DNA from: Lytechinus variegatus
Lineage: Eukaryota > Echinodermata > Echinoidea > Temnopleuroida > Toxopneustidae
Direction: 5' to 3'
Length of the DNA stretch: 64,000 bases
Assembly (NCBI RefSeq): GCF_018143015.1
Contig: NC_054741.1
Location: 63,338,697-63,402,696 of the forward strand
Shown here: positions 30,401-45,400 of the stretch, in pieces
How the letters are laid out: every line of letters starts with the position of its first letter
Position numbering within the stretch: position 1 is the stretch's first letter
Made by a program: the position numbers and the translations under genes
The notes under the pieces: model-generated
Seen by the model: the letters and a program-made list of their open reading frames with translations, nothing else
Database searches by the model: none
Told to the model about the DNA's origin: nothing

Positions 30401-33400
30401 TTGGATGCAGCCTCATCACCATCACGCTGATCGCAATCAATCGCTTCATCCTCATCACCAAGACTAAGAACGTCTATCAGAAAATGTACACTCCTATGAA
30501 CCTGGGGATCATGATTGTGATCGCCTGGGTGATAGGTCCTCTCTGCATGATCCTGGCATCTTCCAGGGTCTGTGGAGTCTACCTGGTGAAGCATGGTGCT
30601 GGCTACCTTAGCTGGTTGGTTCCCATCTTACTTATTGCAACCCTGGTCATCATCCTGGTCTGCTACATACTCATCTTTCTCTTCATCAAACGCCACGTGG
30701 CACGCTCCATGGCAACATCCAAGCGCCTTGACATTTCCATCACCAAGAATCTCCTTTACGTGGTCTGCGCATTCTATGCCTGCGTCCTCCCTTTCACCAT
30801 TGTGGTATCGACGGGCAGATTCTTCATCCCACCCGCGGCTCTTGTCACCGTCGAGACCTTCTTCACGGTCATCCTCTATATGAACAGCGTGGTGAACCCA
30901 ATCATCTATGCTGCAAGGCATCCAATCTTCAAGCCCATCTTTGTGTATATGATCAAGCGCCAGTGGTATAACATACCGGAACCATCGCGACTTGCCAAGT
31001 CATTCGGGACGGACCAGAGAGATGGACATTCCCTGGACAAGAGCATATCAAGCAGTGTCAAAACAGAGCTTACATCAGCTTATGTGTAATTTCTTCACCT
31101 TTCAATGTTCCTTCTTATCTCATCTTATCACTGTGTCATTTGAATGGAGATGGCTATATGAAAATCACTTTAAAAACAACAACTATGGATTAATAAAGTT
31201 CAAATACATGTAGTTCTCACTCACATAAACTCTTGAAAGAACGGTGTTTCATGAATTCAATCCATGTGACTTTCAATTTATAAACTACATGAATAGATCA
31301 TGTCTACATGTATGTACTCATTATTTTTTTTGACTCATCAACTGGTATTACAATGTTTTAGAATACTGGAATATGTTCAATGAATTTATCGATCACCTAG
31401 ATCTTTTTAGGGCACCCATGGGCATATTCATGTATAGCACTTAGAATATGTTCAATGACTATTATAGATATTTTTAGGGTACCCATGAGCATCATGTATA
31501 GCACTTAAAATATGTTCACAGATCTTTTAAGGGCACCCATGAGCATATTCATATACAACACTTAGTTATGTTCAATGACTAGACATAGATATTTTTAGAG
31601 CACCCAAGAGCATATTCATGTATAGCATGTTAAGCATCTCACTAGCATTCAACAAAATTAAATGTAAATATGTCCAATTATCAAGGTCTTTTGCAGGAGA
31701 AATCTTTTCTTATATTTGTACATTGCTTTTGAATATATGATGCAATGCATTGAAATTTCATCAAAATCTAATAGGTAAACTTGATCTTATTTTGTTAGGG
31801 CAGACTTGGAAAAAAACTGTGAAAATGTTCATATACACACAATACTTATGGTGCCAATTTCTAAAAGGGCATAAATATGATAATACACAATACAACATCT
31901 GTAAAGTAATATAATTCAATATCTTTGGAAAGTTTATGAAAGGTTGTGTGATACCAATAACTTTGGTTATCAATCATGATACACATTATTATAACTATTT
32001 ACAGTTATATTCTTTCAAAAGCAAGAGAACTAGGTTTAGCATGATGAATTATATTATTTTCAAAGGAAGTGATTGGATTGGATAACTAAGCAACAGAAAA
32101 ATACTTGAAAGCAAATATTTTGTTAAAGATATAGAGCTATATTGTCCATGATTGAAAGAAATGTGAACTGTATTGTATGACAACAAACATAAACATGAAT
32201 TGTATATAATCATGTTTGGTTGATGAAGCATGATTTAAAAAAAAAACTATCAAAGAATTGAAAGGAATATCATAAAGCTGAGTCAGAAACTGATGTGCCT
32301 GACTGCACAGAGATGATTTTTTTTTCTATCCCGACACTGGGAACAGAATTCTTAGAACACAAGCATTAAAATAACGAAATCATGGCTTTTTCACCCCAAA
32401 ATTATACATGGCTTGGTCATGGTAGGCCTACAATGTAAATATTTGTGTGAAAACCATGAACTGGCAGTGTATTGCAGTGTATTGCAAATGTGGGTATCCA
32501 TAACAAATTTACATTTACAGTTGATGCGAGACAATAGAATACACAATACTGAAAATAAAGGAAAATATATTTAATCATGAACATATTCATTCAAAAAAAA
32601 GTTCTTTTTAAAGCCTGAAAGTTTCTTTGTATGAAGCTGACCAACACAGAGACAACCCAAACACCCAATAAATTTTAGGATTGTAAATGGTTGTATTAAT
32701 ACTTGTATTTTGTTTATTTATATTAAACAGATTTCTATAGTTCTTGTGGATACCATGCTTAATATTTATGCCTATCACTGAAATATGTGATATAGCTACT
32801 ACACACAAGGTGATTGACTTATATTTTCTTTTAAAAGGTGATTGATAGCAGATAAGAAGGATGAGATTTCCAATATATAAAGTTACATAAGAACATGATC
32901 CAGTTGCTTGTTTGTTTTATTTTATTTTTCACCATGCATAACAAAAATAAATTGACAGAATATAGTGTTACATGGATAATGATACATAGTACTGAACTAA
33001 ACCAAGCAAGATATGTTTGAAGCGCAGAGTCTCTAAAATAACATCATAGGTAAATAATTTGTTTGAACTAAAACGTGGCTTGAAATAAGCATTCATAAAA
33101 AAAACTTAATTGAAACAACAACTAAAAATAATATCCCAATAGCATGCTAAGATTAGACATCATTAACATCTTGAATAAAAAAACAACTTGTGGTAACCTA
33201 AGAAATATAAATGATTGTCAACAGTAATTCTTGATGAAACACCCCTTAGGTTAAAAAAAAGTAAAAGGAAAAAGGAAAAAAAATAAACAAGAAAAAAATA
33301 GAGTCATTTTGACAAACTGTGACATATCAAAAGAACTTTGGGATTTCCCCAAATTTTGTTTTTGCAGACTACGCACTTTTCGATTCAGCAGAAGACAAGT

Positions 33401-36400
33401 TCAGGGTGGAATTTCCTTTAAAATGAAGGGCTGGAATTGAAATATATATGCTGGTAATATCAGTACCAACAAAGTGGTAATAAGATCACTAAAGGAAGAG
33501 AAGACAAGGGCTCAAAATATGTCACTCATATGAGTGATCTTGTTAAAAGATGATACTTGATTGCATTTTAGGTCAATAGGACACTATCAGCTTATTCAAA
33601 AACAAATGGCTTATTCTGGGAGTTGATATTGAAATATTTCCACAACTTTCACTGTAAAGTGAAAATAAAATACAAATATTATACTGCACATGTTTAGAAC
33701 ATCTGGCAATATGTTTATCAACATAAAGACTAAGTTCTAATTTAAAACAAGGCCCTGTTCCTAGTGATGTTGACAGGTTGTTAGTTTTCTTTGTGTGAAA
33801 CATGGAAATATGCAGGCCTGAAATATGTGTAATTTCCTTTCTCCTAGTTGTTAATCTGTTCTTGAATGTTTCACCTTTGTCTTTTCCTTAAATGTATACA
33901 TTCTGTCACTAATCCGAGGTGCTACCTGTAAAATAATATAATTCATCTGTATGTGTTGCTATTTTGAAACACTTGAACTTTCCGAGAAATGCAATTAATA
34001 TTGTTATTTATTTGAAAAATGATATTGTACTATATTTTATGAAATATAATTCCAATGGTTCCTCATACATGTAGTATATATAGAAGCTGATTAGTAGGAT
34101 TGAATGTTTGCAATCAATCCTCCATAACCCTCATGCAAAGGAAATGAAACCTAAATCTCTTTATTTTATCCCTGGTTTTCACGATGCAAGATATTGAATA
34201 AATCAATACTATACGCAGATAGTTTCAGTCTATGTGATTCATGGATTTATCAAAGGGCGAGTTTTATGACGATATGTGGTCATGAATGGTGTGCAAATTA
34301 CGATATAAGTGGTAAGGGTAAATGACAAAGGGAACGGGGAGAAGAGAGAGCAGGGGTAGAAGAAAGAAACAATGAAGGAAAAAAGACAAGAGGAGAAATG
34401 GATGAGAAGAGATGAAGGATGAGAAAGAAGGAGGGAAGACGGAGAAGAAGAAGAGGAGAGAAAATGGTGCATATGGTGCGACAAATAGATGAGAGTGATA
34501 AAGGAGAAGGTGCAGGAGAAAAGGAGTAAGAGGAAGAAGAGGAGAGGAGGAAGATATGAAAAGTGTTACAAGTGGTGGAGGAAGAGGAGGAGGAGGAAGA
34601 GGATGGAAAGAGGAGGGGAAGAGGAGAAATGAGGAGATAGTGGTTTAATGGTGTGATGAATAGGAAAAGAGTGCTGAAGAAGAATATAGAGGAGATAAAG
34701 ACAGTACGTAGATAAAAGATTAAGCAGAAGAGAATTTCAAGGAGAAAAGGGGATACCAAGAAGGTAGTGGATTCAAACAGTAACAGGAGTGAGAAGTGTG
34801 ATAGGATGGTGAAGAAAAGAAGGGTTTACATTCCCTAGATAAACGCTCCTCCGCTATTCAGTTTCAATCATTCAAATTTTGTGGGCCTTTGTGATTTATT
34901 ATTAACAGAAACCTAAATCCAGTTTCAATTTTTTCCACAGCTAAATATGTTTATATAACCAGAGTTTTACACCCTGAAGCACACATATGCAAAACATGCA
35001 ATACCTCTTTGCAAACTTTGATCATACTTGTACTGTAGGTATGATACAATGTTCATTAGATTTATCACCACGTACATGTACATACATGACAGAGAACTCA
35101 TAGATCACCCTCATATTACAATATGAAGGAACAGCTGGCCAACGAAATACTTCCTTGATCGAATCTTGTATAAATATTTTTAAGAGATGGATGGCTGATA
35201 ATGTGATAGTATATAATGGGCCAAAGGGATTAGGTGAAGGACAACATATTAAGGAAACAAGAAGCTCAATTGTTCATTCCTTTTAGGGGAATTTCTAGTT
35301 TTACACTTGTCTTTAACTGATAAACACTTGAATGCTATTTAGGAAGAATATTATAAGAGAAAGACCACTGCATAGGACTGCCCATCAATGGCTATGACAT
35401 TCCACTGATATAGAAAAATGCAAAAATATCAGGGCAAAAATAATAATCCAAATCCATATTTTACTGTTCAAAATAGGTATTGGAAATAGAAATACTCTGA
35501 AAATTAAATTTGCCAAATTGATTGTGGGCCTGGCAATCACTGTCCAGCACCAGATCAACATTGCTCTACCCCTTCCTTAAAGGACAAGTCCACCCCAACA
35601 AAAACTTGATTTGAATAAAAAGAGAAAAATTCAACAAGCATAACACTGAAACTTTCATCAAAATCGGATGTAAAATGAGAAAGTTATGGCATTTTAAAGT
35701 TTTGCTTATTTTCAACAAAATAGTTATATGAACGAGCCAGTTACATCCAAATGAGAGAGTTGATGACATCACTCACTCACTATTTCTTTTGTATTTTATT
35801 ATATGAAATATTAAATATTTTTATTTTCTCGTCGTTGTCATGTGAAATGAAGTTTCATTCCTCCCTGAGCACGTGGAATTCTATTATTTTAACATTTTGT
35901 GCTTCAGGCAAAGGAGGTCCTAATCGTCAAATTCGTAAAAATTGAAATATTGTATAATTCAAACAATAAAAAACAAAAGAAATAGTGAGTGACATCATCG
36001 ACTCTCTCATTTGGATGTAACTGGCTCGTTCATATAACTATTTTGTTGAAAATAAGCGAAACTTTGAAATTTCATAACTTTCTAATTTTACATCCGATTT
36101 TGATGAAACTTTCAGCATTGTGCTTGTCTGATTTTTCTCTATTGATTCAAATCAACATTTTTCTGAGGTGGACTTGACCTTTAAATAATTTAACGCCAAA
36201 CAGGGTAGCAGCAATCTGCATCTTTTAACGTCTGATGGCCTGACGTGGCCGGGGCTTGAACTCCCGGTTGTGAGCTGGGTGCTCTACCAACTGATTTTAC
36301 AAATCGCTAAGCACAATGAGACATTGTATACAATTTTAATTGCACAAAGCATATAACATACAAATTATACATTTTTAGAACATCTGGTATTATGTTTTTT

Positions 36401-39400
36401 TTTCTTCAAAATATGAGAGACTTTCTCATTGTTGAGAGATCTATGCAGCTCTAAATTCTACAAAAGATGATTTTTTTATGTTTTCATGCATATTTTTTGT
36501 AAAGTGTGTAAAAAAATAGTCACCATTCATGTATGTTCATCAATGAGGATCAGCTTATGAAGACAAAAGATTTAAAAAAAAAACACATCTTTCTACACAT
36601 ACACACCCATACGAGACACACAAACTATTATCCCATTGAACAATACAAATCTGACTGGAACCAACACATTATAGATAATGCGCACCATGCATGATGCGCG
36701 ACTGCAAAGTAACAATTAATGTCACAATTGCTTAGCAAGGCTTACTTTGCTAAGTTTGTGATTGACCTGAAATCACGAGTGATAAGCAAGCAGGCATATA
36801 AATCGTTCTAAATAAAAGCTTGAAATACATCTTGTACAGCCTTAGGTAATGTTGACTGGCTCTTCTTTCAGGAAACATCAAATATGTTACCCTTAAAAGA
36901 ACCATTCAGGCCAATACGATTCTGTTGCAAGCGACATATTTGATGTTTCCCTCGAGGCCAATAAATATTATTTAAATATTCTCTGGCCTTGAAGGGAACA
37001 TTTGATATATTGCCCCCCAAAAAAATCACTGAGTCAACATTATGACCACCTAAAATTGTCACAAGAATCCACACATGCACGCATAGTGTCCTCATTGTGC
37101 ATTGGCAGTTTGATATAGCTGAGAGTGGAACAAAGGAAGCAATTCCTCGGTCATCCGGATTCCTAAGGAGAAAACCTGGAATGATGTATGCTTCCAAATT
37201 GGATTTTGGGTAAGCATGTATTAAATATGATTATTTAGCAACTTCAGGCCATCGCTCACCATACGACTGTTCGCGATGCGATTTTGGAACAAATCGCATT
37301 TTGCTCATTTTCTGAAGATTTGTATGGAACATATCATTTTATTTGAGGTTAATATTAAATGAAAGAATATTAATATAACCATTTTGAAAGATTGCAAGCC
37401 TTTATTTTGGAGTAAAGGCCAAATTACTTTCAAATCGTAGCCAATCGTACGACTGCTATGACATCATTACGACTAGATATTAAATTCGCATTTATTCTGA
37501 GACGGATGATAGCATAGTCACAGAATTTAACACAGGTATTCGTACGATGATTTAGAACATTACACAGTAAGATATTCCAAGTCTCAATATCAGCATCAAG
37601 TTCTACTCCATTTTATTCTGAAATCGGGTCGCAGACCAATCGTAAGGTGTGCGGTCTCCTTAAAGAACCTTGCATCACATCTCATCTGTGGGTATGCCCA
37701 GAGCAGGGAAGGGCAGAGACGGGTAACTTGTAGCTCTTGTCATAATACAAAGGTTTGGAAAACCGCAGACTTGGCTTGCATGTGCACGGCACACACCTCT
37801 AGCCCAACTTTATCGCAATGAGCTAGATACATAATTATTCAAGTTAACCCTATAACTATAATAATGAAGCATAAGTTTGTAAAGCACAACTTTTAAATGA
37901 AATAGGCTGCGAGGTCTCTCTGCAAGGCAAATAAAGCTCATTAACTAAAGAGGTATGTTTTTAATTTGTATTAGAAGACATTGAGAAAAAGATAGCTTCT
38001 TTCTAATATCAATTGGCAGGCTATTCAAAAGTATCAGAGCAGCAATGGTTAATAAAAGAGTGACTTTTATTTTGCAAAAGGGGGTCCTGGAACAATAATT
38101 CATCAGTGGAGCTGCTTGAGTATCAACCATGTGATTGGGTTTCAAGGTTGAGTTCAATGTTAATGGAATAATTTTTTTGATGGAAATGTTGAATGTCTAA
38201 GGTTAGTCTGCAGTGACATTAGCACGTTCCCAGCAAAGAGGTAAAATTTTCTTACCTTGACCAAGTCTTTGGGCCAGCCCGATCCCAATACACTCCGACT
38301 ACCGTATCCATACGTATTGCCACCATACTCCACAACTTTCCTTGAATTTGTATTGGGTCCAGCATATATCACAACCTAAGCAGGAAACAACAAAATAAAA
38401 CAATATATTACACATTAACTGATCTCTAAATTACTGCATAAATTGAATCTTTGTAGAGAAATAATGCAGGAATAGCGTGATTTCTAAGAAAATACTGGAT
38501 TCTAGTGTGCCAGAAATTTATATGAAATTTAATCAATACAAATGGCAACCTAAAATAAGAAATATGATATGGCTTATATTCATGTGCTACTTAAAGGTTC
38601 TTATCTTATTCCAAAAAACTGATAATAAAAAACTTTTACAGATGTTTTACTTAGAAACAACTTTGTTACCTCTGAATTATTCTTTTAATATATAATGGGT
38701 GATTTCAAGTTCAGTGTTGACCTTTTGGTGTTGGTGTTAGGTCAATTTTTACACAAATATAACACTAAACAAAAAATGAAGATGAAGATGCATTTCTATA
38801 TGAACCTCAAATGCATACAATAGCATGTTGTACAATGTACTTGGCAAACTGTGAAATACCAGTCCTTCATGGACACATTGTTGTTTTTTGTGGATGTAAA
38901 TGAAACACACAATTCAAAAGAATATATAAATAATCAAGACATCAAAGTTGGTGCTTATCTCATTCAATTATCAACCACCATGTCACTTTAGTACCAATGA
39001 CCTTCCTCTGATCATGCGCAGAATCTTCTGATCAAGCGCAGAGTGGAATTACGAACTGGCTTATTTGTAAGAGATTATCAGTAGCACCATCTTTTTGTTC
39101 CACGAAACACTCACCTGAGTTCCGTAACACAAAGATTAGCCATCAATCGCTAAACGGACTGGCTAATAAAGATCAATGTTACACGCGACTTTAGTTTGAA
39201 ATTCTGACCAGGAACCAATCAGTGTGGTTCTTTCATATTTGCAATTCATCGCAAACCTTTGTGCTACGAAGCCCTGACCATGTTCTCTGGGCTTCAACAA
39301 CACATAAAACAGGCCTTTATCATCTGATTCATTGGTAAATTGCTGATTGGTCTACACCCACTTCATCTACTTTCTTGGTCTCATCCTTGTTTGTCTACTT

Positions 39401-42400
39401 ACTATTGCCATTTAACCCACTTTCCATTTTGTCTAATATCCAGTGAGGCTATACCCATTTTGAATAATTTTCACTTGGTCTAACACAACTAGGTCTATAT
39501 AGTGAGATGAACTGTTCATACACTTCATTTCTAACAGTGTAAAAAATAATGAGTGTAGACTTTATAACAAACTGGCCATTAGACGAGATGAGAAATAGAC
39601 TAAGTGAGTACTAGAACAAGTGTAGTGTAGAACAAATGGCAATTGGAACAAATTGTTAGCAGGCCAAATGGGCTTTCGGCTTTAGCCCACATGGGATGAG
39701 ACTATCTAAGGAGTAGACCAAGTGAATAGAAACAATATATTCTTACCTTGTCATAATCATACTGGGATGCACAACGGGGTTCAAATCTGAGATAGAGACA
39801 CCTTGCACCCGGGATGTGAACAGTTTCTCTGAACTTGTAGTTATCTCTGACAGGGTGGATGGTCTCGACTGTCTTACCAGCGGCCCAGGGCGCCGGGATT
39901 CGAAGCTTTGTCAGATAGTTCTCGCAGCTCTTCTCACTCCTGAACATTAACAAAAAATCAAAACAAAACAAATACTTAGAGGTAAAAATGTTTGTCAGGC
40001 AGCAATGTCAATGTATATTCAATGATATCACTGTTATATAAATCTCCTCCTCCTCTCCCTCCTCTTTAACCTCCTTTTCATTTTCTTTCTTCTCTTCCCC
40101 TCCTCTCCCACTCCCCCCTCTCCTTCCCCATCTCTCCTCCCCTCATCCTCTCTCCCCCTTTCCTCTTCCTACTGCTCCCTCCCCTCTCCTCCCTTTCCTT
40201 CCTTCCCCTGTATTCTGAGTATGTTACTCCTCTAAAGAGAGCATAATACAAGATGACACCGTGAGTCTGTACTCACTTCCTCTCTCCTCCCTTCCTTCTT
40301 CCCCACTCCCTCTCTAGTCCTCCTCCTCCTTCCCTCCTCCTCCTCCTTCCCTCCACCTCCCCTTCCCCCCCCCCCATCTGCCTGTATTCTGAATTTGGTG
40401 CCCCTTCAAAGAGAATATAATGCAAGAGTCTGCACTCACTTGTCTTTGATGTGACTGGCAAGAAGGTCTGTGACAACATCATGAGGCTGAGAGCTGTTCT
40501 TATCCATCTTCTTCTCCTGATGAGCAGTGTTTCCTATTGCCATGGCAACCTACCAAACAAGACATGTATGTATAACATAATGTGCAAATCATGGAACTGT
40601 ATCATAAAGCTTTGTGAAAGAACATAGGGCTGATATAGGGGTCTGTAACTTACAAGTTCTGCTTTATTTTAGACCATTCATAATCCTTACAATTAATAAT
40701 GATAATGAAATAATAATGATAATAATAATAATAACAACAACAACAATAATAATCCAAGCTTTTGGGAAGTTACAACTGATGCAGAGGTTCGAGCCCTGGT
40801 CACGTCTTTTGGATGGTGACGTTAAAGGTCGGTCCCAGATGTAAATAATCAATTCTGATTGATACATGTCTGACAAATCTCAAACACACACACAATAATA
40901 GTAGTGATAATAACAATGATAATAATAATAAAAATAGTAATAATAATGACAATAATAACAATATAATAATAATAATATCATCAATAATAATAATAATAAT
41001 AGTAGTGAAAATAATGATTATCATTAATATGGAAATTTTTCAAGAGGATACAAGGTGCAACTACTATTAGTCCAGCTGTAGCTTGGAGCTGCCACTTTAT
41101 AGGCAGACTTTCAAGGAATTATATATCATGTTATTGTTTGCTTAGAAATTTATTAGAATTTCTTTATTAAGACCATTTTGAATATTTGTATTTATATTTG
41201 AAACTAAATAAATATGGAGAACTGAAACTGAAAAATACCTGACTGATGAGGACAGTCAGTCTGACAACCTGAGGGACCAAGGCTTCAGCTAGATCCAGAC
41301 TGCGCAGGTTAGGATGACGTAAGGCTGTGACTAGACCTGGTAGCAGATAGCCTAGTATAGTTCCTTTCACTACCCGGTCCAGGACCTGCATCTGACTGGC
41401 CTGACCAGAGTTCATCAGGTCATTGCACATGCCCAGTAGAGTTTCCAGAATCTGGGATTTGAGAGGAATTTTATGCTCAAAATGTTATATTTTATCGTTG
41501 ACATCAGCAATGTCATCACTTATTGTCACTGAACACTACCAAATATTACTAAACATTACTTATCATCAAGATCATCACCATCACCACCGTCAGTAAAACA
41601 GGCATCACTGCAAAAGGAAGCCCTGATTCTTATACCAAAATTTTTCTTGTTGTCATAATGTTTTCTTCCGATAAAGCCAAATAATTTCAGATGTGGAATA
41701 TTAAGTCATCAATCACTTCTTGATGTCAGGTGACAAGACAAACTATCACATGATCTGCTAGCTGGATAGCTACATCCAGCTCACCACGAAAGTGATGGTT
41801 TGCCTTCCACCTTCTCCAACAGTGATGATTTGCTGCATATCAAATATCACAGTCATCATTATCATCATCATCATTTGTTCAGCGTCACCTGTGCCTGGGA
41901 GGTGAAAAGCGAACTGAATCACTATGACCTGCAAGTCTCTCCTCCTCCTGATATAACTAATGGGGGGAGTGCATGTGGACCACTACACCAGGGTTTCCCT
42001 CAATAACTGAGAACATTACATTACCAACGCCATTAACATGGTCTTGCTGATCCTTACCTGTTCGCATCCATTGAATATCTTAGTGGCCAGTTTGAGAACA
42101 GTGTCCTCTACCTCCTTTGTGCATGGCTTGGGCCCGGTCGGTGGAGTGGTAGCAGAAGTTCCCTCCTCCATCTTCTCGTCATTCATGATGATACCTTGTA
42201 AGATGTGTAGCTCAAGGGATGTTAGGAACTGTTGGCAAGGGCTGGCAAGCTGTGTGGATATATAGTACAGTGTCAAAATCAATTAAGGTACATATTGATA
42301 AGTTGTTTTTCTGTTTCAGTCATGAAAAGGAAAATCAGAATTCAGCTCTGTGGTTCTGTTTTTTTAAGAACTTGAAAAGTACATCGCAACAAGCTTTCCG

Positions 42401-45400
42401 CCCTGTGATTTGTTTTCGCACCAGACATCAAACTTGATGTTGACTCTCTGATTTTTGTTCATGAATATTAAAGAGCGCCATTAAGTGAGATTGGCTTGGC
42501 TTACAACATCTCATAACTGATCAGGGCCCTGTTGCAAAAAGAGATGCTATCAATCGCAACTCAAAAAATCATGCACAACTTGATTTTCAACCAATCAACA
42601 GCACGCATTTTAGGTTTGCGATTGATTTTTTACTTGCGTTTAAACGCAACTCTTTCTGCAAGAAAGAGCTTCAAGCGAATCAACCAAATTCATAAATGTT
42701 ATTGTTGGTTTTATTATCATTTAGCAATTAAGAACACACAGAATACATGAATATTAAAACAATAGTAACAAAAAAGTACCTCTGGGAATTACAGGTCACA
42801 ATAATTGTCGGCAGCTGGCTCATCTCTGACAACTCTAATTACACACATTCCTATATCCTCTGAGGGAGGGCGCTATGAGATTATGTCACATGCATAGAGT
42901 CTATACCGAATGTACACTCTATCTTCCCAACTGAAATTACAGAACCATGATTTAGGTATACTTACTGGTACATTAGCTGATATCGATTCAGCTGGTCTAT
43001 CACTGGTGAGGCACTGTGTAAGGAGCTGACGTGATTCCCTTTCTGATATATTCATGATCATCTGGACCAAGCCCTCATCAAACCTGTTAACGAAAGACCA
43101 CCACAGGTGTAAGTGTTGGCGCTGATGCCTAAAGTAAGTGTTGGTGTTTGGTGCATTTTTCGGCTGCACAAACACCATACATAGGCTTTCAACTATGAGA
43201 GACCAAGCCCAACAAGGAGAGGTCACCACAGGAGCTAGTGTTAGTGCTGCTATTTGAGTGTTTGTGTTGGTGCTAACTATCAAATTTCCTCTACACTATC
43301 GGTCAAATACTCACTTAGCCCTTTTCTCATAATCCAATTCCCAGACAGTCCAAATTTCCATTTAGCCTACTAATAATTTTGCACTTTGTCAACATGAAAA
43401 TTGGATTAATAAACACTTTATCAAACTATATACACAAAAATGTCCATGATGTGGGTATAGTGCAACTGGATATTGAACAAAACTCCCCTTCCAAGTTGTT
43501 CAAACTTTTGGAATAAAAGTAAGAATATTTGCTTACTTGTGATTCTCTTTTCTGGAAGTCTGCCTGAGTTGATGAGCCAGCTCTGTTAGGATCATATCTC
43601 TTAGTTTACCCAAGGAGGATGTAGAGTCTCCATCGGTCAGAAGTTGACGAAGCAGACCGTTGATTTGATCACAACCACTGAATAGCACAGAAAGACCAGT
43701 CCTATATGAAGAAAAAACATGCAGAGCTACCTGTTTGAACCTGCTTACTACCAAAAACTGTATTTGTCATCCTACCTTCCTATATACAGTACTTGCAGTG
43801 CATACATGTATTTAGAACTCAATGCTTTGGGGCTTTTTTAGATTACACTAGGTGATCGTGCCTTTATCAGTGCTGCACCCAAACTCTGGAATAGTCTCCC
43901 TTCCTCAATAAGAAATGCATCCTCTGTCAACTTATTTAAAACTAAACTGAAATCCCACCTCTTTCAAGAGAGTTTTTAATAAATAAGTCACTTTTTTTAT
44001 ATGTATTTTGTAGAAATAATTAACCTTTACTTATTTTTCTTTGATTAATTTAGCGAACTTAAATTTTCTTCTCAAATTTCTGCATATCCTGTTAATATTT
44101 GTTTTTTCTGCTGATCTGTTATGTATTGTAATGCACAGTTGAGTATATCAAAATAGAAATTGCGCAATATAAATTTACAATTATTATTATTATCATTAGA
44201 GTTTTAACTCTCTGTGAAATACTTCCCAGGTGTTATATCCAAAAATGTAGGGTCGTTTTCGAGCTGAATATGTTGGGATAGTTTAATAGCAAGCCATCGC
44301 TTTACATCATGCAACAGTTTACCCTGAGCTGCCAATTGGAACACGAACATTTCAGTATTTGAAAACTGAAAATCAGTATTTTGAAGAGGAAATCGGTATT
44401 TTTAAAAAAAATACCATAGGACAACATATAAAAATTAAAATTTAGAAGTCAGTATTTTGCATTAAACCATCACTACTCTTCTGTTTTTTGGGTACTAATT
44501 CCTGATAATCAGTATTAATTGGCAGCTCTGTTTACCCACAGCACGAAGTTCCAATGAATGTGCAGTATAACACAACAGGGGTCCTATAAAGATGATACTA
44601 ATCATCATCATCATAATAACAATAACAAAAACAACAATAACTCACTTGATAACATTACAGGCTTCAGTTATGAGTCTCTCTGCTCCAAACTTCCCATCAC
44701 TTGATGTCAACAGACCCCAGACCAGTTTCCTTTGAGTGAAAAGTTGAGACAAAGTTGATATACAACTACAGTTAGATAAACAAAAAATCTCCCGAACTTT
44801 GAACTGCCTCTATACCTCATGTTACTCCATTAATAAAACATGGCTAAAGCTATGGCAAACAGTCACCTATGCATACCTGACAACTTTTGAAAATAAAAAC
44901 TAGAAATCTGTAATAGAAACAAGAGTGCGAAGAGGAGGGTGTTGGATGGGGTGTCCCCCCCCCCCCACTCGGTATCTGATTTTATTATTCATATCACAAT
45001 GTAGAACTTCAATCATTAAGATTTTGCAGTTTGGAATATTCTTATCAAATGCTTACAATTTTTTTTTTTCAAAAATTAGATCACAAATGGATCAAGTAAT
45101 GTGTACCAGGCTTTCCTCTCTCTTTATAACTCTCCAAATCTTACCTAGTCCTTTCTAAGATGTTTCTCTCATCAACATTGTCTGGATTGAAGGCATGTGA
45201 CTTGAAGACAACCTAGGAAATAGTAATCAGTCAAAGAATGAATAAGTATATAGGTCATTGACAATATAATTCATTGTAATTCTGAACTGTGTGGTTTGGG
45301 TGATGTTTTATTTGATAAGATGCTGCTTTTATTTTTATTAAAAAATAATACATCAGCAATGTCTAATGAAGAGTTTCAATTTTTGTTTTTTCTGGGCTTT

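Larger units (their letters stand above)
24774..38255. other. HECTD4 intron 19 (13.5 kb)
   Basis: Hosts the antisense GPCR gene, plus a hAT-like element, families A, B and C MITEs, GA- and CT-rich tracts and a tandem repeat. Outside these, the stretches 24774-27396, 29121-30063, 31626-34315, 34801-35576 and 36301-38255 are AT-rich with nothing I recognise. Confidence 0.8.

Noticed and set aside
30112..30921. Long minus-strand and frame-2 ORFs across the GPCR
   Set aside because: Shadows of the receptor gene; composition is rich in His/Asp or Ser with no family resemblance.
34239..34759. Minus-strand Ser/Leu-rich ORFs of 81 and 153 codons
   Set aside because: Low-complexity translation of the purine-rich tract.
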